NCBI GenBank assembly: GCA_016196515.1
Contig: JACPXN010000115.1
Coordinates: 1 to 6,015, forward strand
Direction: 5' to 3'
DNA: 6,015 nt
Source of the DNA: Candidatus Omnitrophota bacterium
GTDB taxonomy: Bacteria > Omnitrophota > Gorgyraeia > Zapsychrales > Fredricksoniimonadaceae
Within the stretch, counting starts at the first letter, position 1, and each line of letters opens with the position of its first letter. The notes beneath the pieces were generated by a model that worked only from the letters and a program-made list of their open reading frames with translations, searched no databases and was not told where the DNA came from. Both the position numbers and the translations under genes were made by a program. Shown here piece after piece: positions 1 to 5,601 of this stretch.

Positions 1-420
1 GTCAAAACGCATGGTTTTTTTCTTGAGAGGATCAAACTGATAAACTTCCTTGGGTATTTCGATCTTGGAAACGTCAACCTTGGGCGGCTGCGCAGGTGCC
101 GGCGGGGGCACGACCACTTGTGGTGAGCTTGGTCGAACCACCTGCGGTTTGGGCGGCGGAACAACCGCTTTTACGGGAGCCGGCGCAGGAACAACAGGTT
201 TTTTGACTGGTTGTGCCTTTGGCTGGGCAGGTTTTTTAAGGACTTTTTTTGGCGCTGTTTTGCTTGCCGCAACTGCCTTCACCGCCTTTTTCTTTACTTT
301 TTTCTTCGGCGCTTCTTCCTCTTCATCCTTAACGGCCTCACCGATGCCTTGCTTGGCCAAAGCGTCACGCAAGACGATCTCGACGATCTTGGTCAGGGCC
401 CCATCCTTGGCCTTGAGCAT
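1..420 (-). CDS. infB: Probable translation initiation factor IF2, N-terminal part (runs off the left edge)
   Basis: An open frame of 140 codons starts with ATG at 420 and is still open at base 1. It begins MLKAKDGALTKIVEIVLRDA, has a short acidic stretch (DEEEEA, residues 34-39), then a long Lys/Ala/Pro-rich low-complexity region (about residues 40-118), and ends near KVDVSKIEIPKEVYQFDPLK. IF2 proteins carry a variable, charged, disordered N-terminal extension before the GTPase core, and infB commonly follows nusA; the assignment rests on these two points. The GTPase domain lies outside the window, so the function is inferred. I do not see a clear IF2_N helical module at the start, which lowers confidence. 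The start lies 5 bases after the nusA stop; a GAGG-type ribosome-binding site (GAGG at 431-434, inside the nusA end, spacer 10) supports it. Alternatives are an unrelated Lys/Pro-rich protein placed between nusA and infB. Confidence 0.6.
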   Translation of the reverse strand, partial: MLKAKDGALTKIVEIVLRDALAKQGIGEAVKDEEEEAPKKKVKKKAVKAVAASKTAPKKVLKKPAQPKAQPVKKPVVPAPAPVKAVVPPPKPQVVRPSSPQVVVPPPAPAQPPKVDVSKIEIPKEVYQFDPLKKKTMRFD

Positions 421-425
421 AACGT

Positions 426-1478
426 CTACGCCTCTTCCTCGAAAGACTCCTGCCCGTCCGCGGGCCCCGCCAGAGGCGGGGCCGACGGGACCGTCGGCCC
501 GGCGGCTTGCTCGGCCTGGGCCTGCTTTTGCTTTTCTTCCCACTGTTTGGCGGAATAAATGTCCAGTTCCCAGCCGACCAGTTTGCTGGCCAGGCGCACG
601 TTCTGGCCATACTTGCCGATGGCCAAGGACAGCTGGTCCTCGTCCACGATGATGTTGACGCGCTTCTCGTCGGCAATGAGCTGCATCTGCGAGATTTCCG
701 CCGGGGACAAGGCCGCCTGGATGTATTCCTTGATATCGTCCGAGTATCGGACGATATCGATCTTCTCACCGTGCAATTCGGTGACGATGTTCTTGACGCG
801 CGAACCGCGCATCCCCACACAGGCGCCGACGCAATCGATCTTCTCGTCCTTGGAAAAGACCCCGATCTTGGTGCGCTCGCCGGGGTCACGGGCGATGGCT
901 TTCACCTCGATGATGCCCTCGTAAATTTCAGGCACTTCCAGTTCAAAAAGGCGTTTGACAAAATTCGGGTTGGTGCGCGAAAGGATGATCTGGGGCCCTC
1001 GGGTCTCGCGGCGCACTTCCAAAAGGTAAGCGCGGATGCGCTCCCCCTGGCGGAACTCCTCTTTATTGGACTGTTCGCTGCGGGGGATAAGCGCTTCGGT
1101 CTTGCCTAAGTCCACAATGATATTACCGCGCTCGAAACGGTACACGGCACCGCTGATGATCTGACCCAAACGCACGCTGTATTCATTAAAAACCACGTCT
1201 TTTTCCGCCTCACGGATCTTCTGGATGACGACCTGTTTGGCGGTTTGTGCGGCGATGCGGCCAAACTCGCTGGAGTGGATCTCCTGTTCGCCGGCCCAGG
1301 CGGTCAGTTTTCCGGTCTCACGGTCCAAGGTCACCTTGACCTCCACCTCTTTGTCCACGGTCCAGATCTTCTTGGCGGCAGACGCCACCGCGGCCTCGAC
1401 AGCGGCGATCAGGATCTCCTTGTTGATCCCCCGGTCGCGTTCTAATTGTTCCAAAATGGTCAACAATTCATTTTCCAT
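426..1478 (-). CDS. nusA: Transcription termination/antitermination factor NusA
   Basis: NusA binds RNA polymerase and nascent RNA and modulates pausing, Rho-dependent and intrinsic termination, and antitermination in the cytoplasm. The 350-residue product has the full core: N-terminal polymerase-binding domain (about 1-100), S1 domain (about 103-170, including GNIIVDLGKTEALIPRSEQ), KH1 (about 175-250, with the loop GACVGMRGSRV at 218-228) and KH2 (about 255-310, with IGKYGQNVRLASKLVGWEL at 287-305). The length fits the short NusA class that lacks the C-terminal acidic repeats of the E. coli protein (about 495 residues). The tail after residue 310 is a Gln/Lys/Glu segment, then a Pro/Ala/Gly segment created by palindromic DNA (residues 327-339), then an acidic end. 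ATG at 1478 is supported by a TGAGG ribosome-binding site that contains the rimP stop codon; 8 bases separate the two genes, so translation is probably coupled. Confidence 0.97.
   Translation of the reverse strand: MENELLTILEQLERDRGINKEILIAAVEAAVASAAKKIWTVDKEVEVKVTLDRETGKLTAWAGEQEIHSSEFGRIAAQTAKQVVIQKIREAEKDVVFNEYSVRLGQIISGAVYRFERGNIIVDLGKTEALIPRSEQSNKEEFRQGERIRAYLLEVRRETRGPQIILSRTNPNFVKRLFELEVPEIYEGIIEVKAIARDPGERTKIGVFSKDEKIDCVGACVGMRGSRVKNIVTELHGEKIDIVRYSDDIKEYIQAALSPAEISQMQLIADEKRVNIIVDEDQLSLAIGKYGQNVRLASKLVGWELDIYSAKQWEEKQKQAQAEQAAGPTVPSAPPLAGPADGQESFEEEA
463..500. repeat. Compound palindrome inside the nusA 3' end
   Basis: Two perfect inverted repeats overlap here. The first has arms GGCCCCGCC (463-471) and GGCGGGGCC (475-483) around a 3-base spacer AGA. 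The second has arms GGGCCGACGG (479-488) and CCGTCGGCCC (491-500) around a 2-base spacer. They encode residues 327-339 of NusA (GPTVPSAPPLAGP), a low-complexity stretch after the KH2 domain. The core arms CCCCGCC/GGCGGGG are the same as in the rimP palindrome. CCGCGG (458-463) flanks it on one side, as in rimP. What the element does is unknown. Confidence 0.8.
732..758. repeat. Perfect 12-base-arm hairpin in the KH1-coding part of nusA
   Basis: Arms GATATCGTCCGA (732-743) and TCGGACGATATC (747-758) are exact reverse complements around a 3-base loop. It encodes residues 241-249 (DIVRYSDDI) of the conserved KH1 region. Both ends are GATATC, itself self-complementary, because Asp-Ile occurs twice with the same codons; only the inner six bases per arm need an independent explanation. 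Unlike the GC-rich palindromes it does not look like an insertion, as the protein sequence here is normal for the family. Confidence 0.7.
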
Positions 1479-1484
1479 GATTTG

Positions 1485-1489
1485 CCTCA
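1485..1489 (-). promoter_or_regulatory. nusA ribosome-binding site overlapping the rimP stop
   Basis: On the minus strand TGAGG lies 6 bases before the nusA ATG, and its TGA is the rimP stop codon. Ribosomes finishing rimP therefore end on the nusA ribosome-binding site, which supports translational coupling and decides the nusA start. Confidence 0.75.
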
Positions 1490-1981
1490 GATGATCAGCA
1501 TTCCTTTAATGATCTGCCCCAAAGGTAAAACGATCTCCCTCTTCTTGGCGGTCTGCACGACCAATGTTCCGTCACTGACAGCAACCAAAACCCCGCTGTG
1601 TTCTGTTTTTCCTTCCACCGGCTCTTTGAGCCAAAAGCGGACCACGCGGTCTAAGCTGCGGCCAAAATCCTTTAGCGTCACCAACGGCCTGTCCAAACCC
1701 GGCGAGGAAAACTCCAAAGAATACCCTTGCAGGCCCAAAAACCCATCCGCATCAACGGCTCCGACGATGGTATGGTTAAGTGTAGAACACTGCCCGATGG
1801 TGATGCCGCCCGCGGGCCGGCCCCGCCCTAGGCGGGGCAGGTCGGCCGTAAAACGGATGATCACGTCGTCCTTGTACCGGCCCACGCTCAATTCCACCAG
1901 GTCTACACCGGCCTGTGCCAAAAGGGGCAGCGCCAATGCTTCAACCTTCTGATGGATCTCGTCAGTGCTTAACGGCGGCAT
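1487..1981 (-). CDS. rimP: Ribosome maturation factor RimP
   Basis: RimP assists 30S subunit assembly around the S12 region. The product has 164 residues, slightly longer than the usual 150 or so. The N-terminal alpha/beta domain spans about 8-88 and the C-terminal SH3-like domain about 92-164. The family signature LEFSSPGLDRPL (residues 89-100) is clear, and GGITIGQCSTLNHTI (58-72) is the typical second conserved block. Between TAD (45-47) and RPAGGIT (55-61) there are seven extra residues, LPRLGRG (48-54), encoded by a 21-base palindromic segment; removing them would give a canonical RimP sequence. The ATG at 1981 lies 13 bases inside the 3' end of proS. No strong ribosome-binding site is visible upstream, so translation probably depends on coupling to proS. 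The order rimP-nusA-infB is the classic arrangement. Confidence 0.96.
   Translation of the reverse strand: MPPLSTDEIHQKVEALALPLLAQAGVDLVELSVGRYKDDVIIRFTADLPRLGRGRPAGGITIGQCSTLNHTIVGAVDADGFLGLQGYSLEFSSPGLDRPLVTLKDFGRSLDRVVRFWLKEPVEGKTEHSGVLVAVSDGTLVVQTAKKREIVLPLGQIIKGMLII
1820..1840. repeat. Palindromic 21-base in-frame insertion in rimP
   Basis: Arms GCCCCGCC (1820-1827) and GGCGGGGC (1831-1838) are exact reverse complements around CTA, followed by AG. Read on the minus strand the 21 bases encode LPRLGRG (RimP residues 48-54), absent from the usual family sequence at this point. Outside the arms, GGCCG (1815-1819) can pair with CGGCC (1843-1847), extending the stem past a bulge. GTCGGCC at 1841-1847 and CCGCGG at 1810-1815 flank it in the same order as in the nusA copy. 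Confidence 0.8.
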
Positions 1982-3210
1982 AACTTTAAAACAGTTCCCA
2001 CGGCACTATCTTGAGCGACCATTTCGGTCTTGCCTGTCCGGCGGCATTTGATCTCCGCTTGGGCCAGGGCCAGCGTGCGCTTGCCGACGACGATGCAATA
2101 CGGGATGCCGATCAGATCCGCGTCATTGAACTTGCGCCCGGCGCTTTCATCGCGGTCATCCAGCAAAACATCCAATCCTGCCGCGCTCAACTCCTGATAA
2201 TATTTTTGGGCCAAGGCCATGCTTTTGGCATCATGGACTTGCACCGGTAAAATTTCCACATCGAAGGGTGCCACTTCCTGGGGCCAGATGATACCGCCCT
2301 GATCACAATTGGTCTCAATAATGGCGGCAATTAAACGGCTGACGCCGATGCCGTAACAACCCATGATGATGGGTTTCTGTTTTCCATCTTCGTCGAGATA
2401 CAAAGCGCCCAGCGCTTCGCTGTATTTTGTGCCCAATTGGAAAATGTGGCCCAGTTCAATGGCTATTTTACGCTCCCAGGGACCACCGGGGGCCGACGGC
2501 TGTCGGCCATCGCCCTCTTTAACGGCCCGGCCGGACCCATTGATCCACAGCACGTCCTCCCCGATCGGGGTCAAGACCAAAAATTCATGGGAAACGCTCC
2601 CGCCCATGGCCCCGCAATCAGCCTCGACGGTCACAACATCCAAACCGCAGCGTTTAAAGATTTTCAAATACGCCCCGTGCTGCAGGTCGTAATTTTTTGT
2701 CAACCCCGCCGCGTCGCGGTCAAAACTGTAAGCGTCTTTCATCAAAAACTCGCAGGCGCGCACAATGCCGAACCGGGTGCGGATCTCGTCGCGGAACTTC
2801 GTTTGGATCTGATACAATGTCACCGGCAATTGACGGTAACTGTGGATGAAATGTCGGGCCAAGTCCGTGATGACCTCTTCGTGGGTCGGCCCCAGGCACA
2901 TGCGCCGGCCTTTTTTGTCGTCGAAGGTGATCATCACTTCTTTGAGCGTCACATCGCGCCCTGTCTTTTGCCAGATCTCCACGGGCTGCAAAGACGGCAT
3001 CAAAAGTTCGTGGCAGCCGATCGCGTCCATTTCCTCGCGGATGATGTTTTCCACCTTGCGCAGGACCCGGGTCCCCAAAGGCAGATAGGAATACACGCCC
3101 GAGGTCAGCATGTGCACCAGGCCGGCGCGCAGCGACAATTGATGGCTGACGGCTTCCGTACCGGCCGGTATTTCTTTAAGCGTCGGAATAAAATATCTGG
3201 ACCACAACAT
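1969..3210 (-). CDS. proS: Prolyl-tRNA synthetase, form without the INS editing domain
   Basis: Class II synthetase that charges tRNA-Pro with proline. The product has 413 residues, against about 570 for the common bacterial form. Visible parts in order: N-terminal start MLWSRYFIPTLKE, motif 1 region (about 44-75), TxE loop GPTHEEV (107-113), motif 2 KFRDEIRTRFG (138-148), SHEF block (207-210), motif 3 GCYGIGVSRL (284-293), and the C-terminal anticodon-binding domain (about 315-413, with VLLDDRDESAGRKFNDADLIGIP). Between GEDVLWI (217-223) and IELGHIFQLG (251-260) only about 27 residues remain where the roughly 180-residue INS editing domain normally sits; part of this linker is encoded by a palindrome. 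Motif 2 reads RTRFGIVRACEF where the family usually has R-P-R and an Arg before EF. The ATG at 3210 fits the family N-terminus; GGGGAG at 3221-3226 is the ribosome-binding site. It overlaps rimP by 13 bases. Confidence 0.95.
   Translation of the reverse strand: MLWSRYFIPTLKEIPAGTEAVSHQLSLRAGLVHMLTSGVYSYLPLGTRVLRKVENIIREEMDAIGCHELLMPSLQPVEIWQKTGRDVTLKEVMITFDDKKGRRMCLGPTHEEVITDLARHFIHSYRQLPVTLYQIQTKFRDEIRTRFGIVRACEFLMKDAYSFDRDAAGLTKNYDLQHGAYLKIFKRCGLDVVTVEADCGAMGGSVSHEFLVLTPIGEDVLWINGSGRAVKEGDGRQPSAPGGPWERKIAIELGHIFQLGTKYSEALGALYLDEDGKQKPIIMGCYGIGVSRLIAAIIETNCDQGGIIWPQEVAPFDVEILPVQVHDAKSMALAQKYYQELSAAGLDVLLDDRDESAGRKFNDADLIGIPYCIVVGKRTLALAQAEIKCRRTGKTEMVAQDSAVGTVLKLCRR
2491..2508. repeat. Palindrome in the proS linker that replaces the INS domain
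   Basis: Arms GGCCGAC (2491-2497) and GTCGGCC (2502-2508) are exact reverse complements around GGCT. It encodes residues 235-240 (GRQPSA) of ProRS, within the short linker between the two halves of the catalytic domain. The same arms occur in the second nusA palindrome (GGCCGAC at 481-487 less one base of shared overlap, and GTCGGCC at 493-499), with a 4-base rather than a 6-base centre. It lacks the CCCCGCC/GGCGGGG part. Confidence 0.65.
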
Positions 3211-3220
3211 AGGTCACAAA

Positions 3221-3226
3221 CTCCCC
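3221..3226 (-). promoter_or_regulatory. proS ribosome-binding site
   Basis: GGGGAG on the minus strand lies directly after the stop of the CpaF-like gene and 10 bases before the proS ATG at 3210. It is the strongest Shine-Dalgarno match in the window and sits in the longest intergenic gap (3211-3226), suggesting that proS can be initiated on its own rather than only by coupling. Confidence 0.75.
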
Positions 3227-4498
3227 TTAATCGAAAAGCCCGTTCAAAGATACGTTGCGCCGGACAAACGTGGGGTAACACGAAGGCCGTCTGCGGGACA
3301 TGGTCCAATCGCCCACGACCTTGCCGCCCTGGTCGATGCGTTCCTGTTTGAACGTAAAAATATCTTCCAGCGCGATCGCCTTGGTTTCCTTGTTGAAGGC
3401 CAAATCCGTGATATGGACCACTCTGCGCACGCCGTCGAGAAAAAGTTCAACGTAGACGATGAGGTCAATGGAACCGGCGATCTGCTGCTGGATCTGTTCC
3501 CCGCTCAAGCGGATCCCGGACATGAGCATCATGGTGGTCATGCGGTTAAAACACTCCCGCGGGGAATCAGCATGGACGATGGCCAAAGAACCCGCGTGCC
3601 CGCTGGCGATGGATTGGACTAAGTCCAGGACCTCATGGCCGCGCACTTCGCCGATGATGATGCGGTCCGGACGCATGCGCAAAGAGTTGATAAAAAGGTC
3701 ACGGATGGTCACTTCTCCCTTCCCCTCGATATTGACGGTCTTGGACTGCAGGGACACGACATGGTCCTGCATGAGCCGCAACTCAGCCGTATCTTCAATG
3801 GTGATGATGCGTTCGTGCGCCGGGATATGGCTGGAAAGCACGTTGAGCAAGGTGGTCTTGCCGCTGCCGGTGGAGCCGCAAAAAACGATGTTCAGTTTGG
3901 CCTTGATGGCCGCGATCAAGAACGCGGCCATGGGCCTGTTGAGCATGCCGCGCCCGATCAAGTCGTCAAGACTCGTCAGACTGGTGGAAAATTTACGGAT
4001 GGTCATGACCGGCCCCTGCAAAGCGCACGGCGGCAGGATGACGTTGACCCGCGACCCGTCGGGCAGGGAAAAATCCACGTACGGCGAGCTTTCGTCCACC
4101 CGCCGGTGGGAGCCGGAGGCCGCCAGCATTTTCTGGATCGTATGCAAAAGCGCGGCATTGTCAAAAAAATGGACGTTGGTCTTCTCGGTCTTGCCGGCAC
4201 GCTGGACATAGACGGACTTGGCCCCATTGACCATAATCTCGCTGACCGTCGCATCCTCCACAAAAGGCCGCAACGGCCCCAGGCTCACGATGGAACTGAC
4301 CAGTTCCCGGATCACGGCACTGCGCTCTTCCGTGGAGACCGTCAATTGTTTCTCATGGCATAAACTGGTGATGGCCCCGTCAACAAAAAGCTGCAGCTGG
4401 TCCTCGTGCATCCGGTCCTTGACCTCCAAAAAATTGGTCTTGGAGATCAGATAATGGTAAATGACGGACTTCAGTTCTTTTTGGTCTAATGTGGCCAT
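3227..4498 (-). CDS. CpaF/TadA-family type II/IV secretion ATPase
   Basis: Hexameric cytoplasmic ATPase of the VirB11/CpaF superfamily, which powers pilus assembly or protein export, typically in Tad (Flp) pilus systems. The product has 423 residues. The N-terminal domain (about 1-170) contains GPLRPFVEDATVSEIMVNG (74-92), typical of CpaF. The C-terminal RecA-like domain has Walker A GSTGSGKTT (208-216), Asp box IITIEDTAEL (231-240), Walker B RIIIGEVRG (279-287) and His box GHAGSLAIVHADSP (300-313). The last residues (RRRPSCYPTFV onward) fit the usual CpaF tail, so it looks complete. ATG at 4498 lies 13 bases inside the rseP end; AGGA at 4509-4512 can serve as ribosome-binding site. It sits 16 bases before proS, inside a housekeeping operon. 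No TadB/TadC, secretin, CpaE or pilin gene is in the window, so its partner system is unknown. The family call is firm; CpaF versus another VirB11-like subfamily is likely but not certain. Confidence 0.93.
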   Translation of the reverse strand: MATLDQKELKSVIYHYLISKTNFLEVKDRMHEDQLQLFVDGAITSLCHEKQLTVSTEERSAVIRELVSSIVSLGPLRPFVEDATVSEIMVNGAKSVYVQRAGKTEKTNVHFFDNAALLHTIQKMLAASGSHRRVDESSPYVDFSLPDGSRVNVILPPCALQGPVMTIRKFSTSLTSLDDLIGRGMLNRPMAAFLIAAIKAKLNIVFCGSTGSGKTTLLNVLSSHIPAHERIITIEDTAELRLMQDHVVSLQSKTVNIEGKGEVTIRDLFINSLRMRPDRIIIGEVRGHEVLDLVQSIASGHAGSLAIVHADSPRECFNRMTTMMLMSGIRLSGEQIQQQIAGSIDLIVYVELFLDGVRRVVHITDLAFNKETKAIALEDIFTFKQERIDQGGKVVGDWTMSRRRPSCYPTFVRRNVSLNGLFD

Positions 4499-5601
4499 AT
4501 GTTCACGATCCTGTCAATGAGCCCGATGCGTTCAAAATCCGAATAAAAAACGAACACCGCCAAAGCGATGATCAGGCTGAAACCCGCCCGGGTGACCATC
4601 CGGTCCACCCGCAGGGACAATGTTTTGCCGCGCAGTTTCTCAAGACCCATCAAGAACAAATGCCCGCCGTCCAAAGGAACGATCGGCAGTAGATTGAAGA
4701 CGCCCAAGCTCGCGCTGATGACCCCGACGATGTGCAGCAAAAACGAAAACCCGACGGTGACGGCAAACTTGACAACGAAGAACATACCGATGATGCCCAT
4801 GGCTTCCTTCGGCGACCTTAAACCCAACAGCATCTCGGTCAATGCCGTGCAGGTCTTGAGTATCACCGATCCCAACTCCTGGGCGGCTTTGAAGGACGCT
4901 TGTAAAAAACCGTAACGCGTGATGACCAAGTCCCCGGCATTGTCCATTGGCCGGGGCCCCACCCCGATGCGCCGGGTGACATGCGTCCGGCCAAAAATAT
5001 CTTTTTGCGTATGGTCCGAAGGGACCAGGGTCTTTTCGATCCGCTGTCCCTGACGCTGTAAAACGATGGACAATTGCGCCGTTTGCGAAGTCGTCACCGC
5101 TTCCTGCAGGTCCGGCCAATGCAGGACGGCTTTGCCGTTGACATTCAGGATCCTGTCCCCGGGGACGATCCCCGTTTTCTGGGCCGCTGACCCCTCCAGC
5201 ACCTGGCCGACAACCGGCAGGACCTTGTTTGCGGAAGCGTCCAGGTCCACATGGCCGATCATAAAAACCACCCAAAAACACGCGTAGGCCAAAACCAGAT
5301 TGACCACAGGCCCCATGACCACGATCAGGGCCCTGTGCCCGATGGATTGCCCGAAAAATTCGCCGCTGACACCCTTGCATTGGTCCCGCTCATCGCCGGC
5401 CATCTTGACGTAACCGCCCAAGGGAATGGCGCACAAAACAAATTCCGTACCGTTGATGACCCGGCCGGCGATCTTGGGGCCGAAACCCAAAGCAAATTGC
5501 TCGACCTTCACCCCGCATTTCCTGGCCGTGATGTAGTGCCCCCACTCATGCACGAGGATGAGGACGCTCAATATGAAAATAAAAATAAACAATGTCATCA
5601 T
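4486..5601 (-). CDS. rseP: RseP/RasP-type site-2 zinc metalloprotease
   Basis: Intramembrane metalloprotease that cleaves membrane-anchored regulators such as anti-sigma factors and remnant signal peptides. The product has 371 residues. The first membrane segment (about 3-20) carries the zinc motif HEWGH (18-22). GGYVKMAGDE (62-71) follows. A second segment (about 90-115) includes MGPVVN. One PDZ domain (about 127-190, with VLEGSAAQKTGIVPGDRILNVNG) faces the periplasmic side in the known family topology. A third segment (about 270-305) leads into the second active-site motif NLLPIVPLDGGH (303-314), and a fourth lies at about 341-353. E. coli RseP has two PDZ domains and about 450 residues; the single-PDZ form here resembles the Gram-positive and actinobacterial type. 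The start at 5601 shares one base with the dxr stop; a GGGG at 5610-5613 sits 8 bases upstream. A second in-frame ATG directly follows and could be used instead. Confidence 0.96.
   Translation of the reverse strand: MMTLFIFIFILSVLILVHEWGHYITARKCGVKVEQFALGFGPKIAGRVINGTEFVLCAIPLGGYVKMAGDERDQCKGVSGEFFGQSIGHRALIVVMGPVVNLVLAYACFWVVFMIGHVDLDASANKVLPVVGQVLEGSAAQKTGIVPGDRILNVNGKAVLHWPDLQEAVTTSQTAQLSIVLQRQGQRIEKTLVPSDHTQKDIFGRTHVTRRIGVGPRPMDNAGDLVITRYGFLQASFKAAQELGSVILKTCTALTEMLLGLRSPKEAMGIIGMFFVVKFAVTVGFSFLLHIVGVISASLGVFNLLPIVPLDGGHLFLMGLEKLRGKTLSLRVDRMVTRAGFSLIIALAVFVFYSDFERIGLIDRIVNIWPH

Noticed and set aside
240..260. A7 run in the infB frame (CCA AAA AAA GTC) as a possible programmed frameshift site.
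   Set aside because: It lies in a Lys-rich region where AAA codons are frequent; there is no downstream stem or alternative long frame to support frameshifting.
858..887. GACCCCG and CGGGGTC arms with a 16-base centre in nusA.
   Set aside because: Short arms with a wide spacing in GC-rich conserved coding DNA; expected by chance.
507..1109. Long plus-strand open frames opposite nusA, and similar ones opposite proS, the ATPase gene and rseP.
   Set aside because: They mirror well-conserved minus-strand genes, have no recognisable domains and no matching ribosome-binding signals; they are by-products of codon use on the other strand.
3211..3226. Possible promoter or terminator in the longest intergenic gap.
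   Set aside because: Sixteen bases hold only the proS ribosome-binding site; there is no hairpin and no -10/-35 pair.
3227..3330. Possible frameshift at the C-terminus of the ATPase, suggested by the odd-looking tail SRRRPSCYPTFVRRNVSLNGLFD.
   Set aside because: The tail matches the usual CpaF ending pattern (R-R-P followed by an aromatic and a short hydrophobic end) and the length is normal.
3906..3931. 9-base-arm inverted repeat (ATGGCCGCG ... CGCGGCCAT, 8-base centre) in the CpaF-like gene.
   Set aside because: It encodes MAAFLIAAI in a normal helical part of the protein; repeated Ala-Ala codons GCC/GCG explain most of the symmetry, and it shares no core with the other palindromes.
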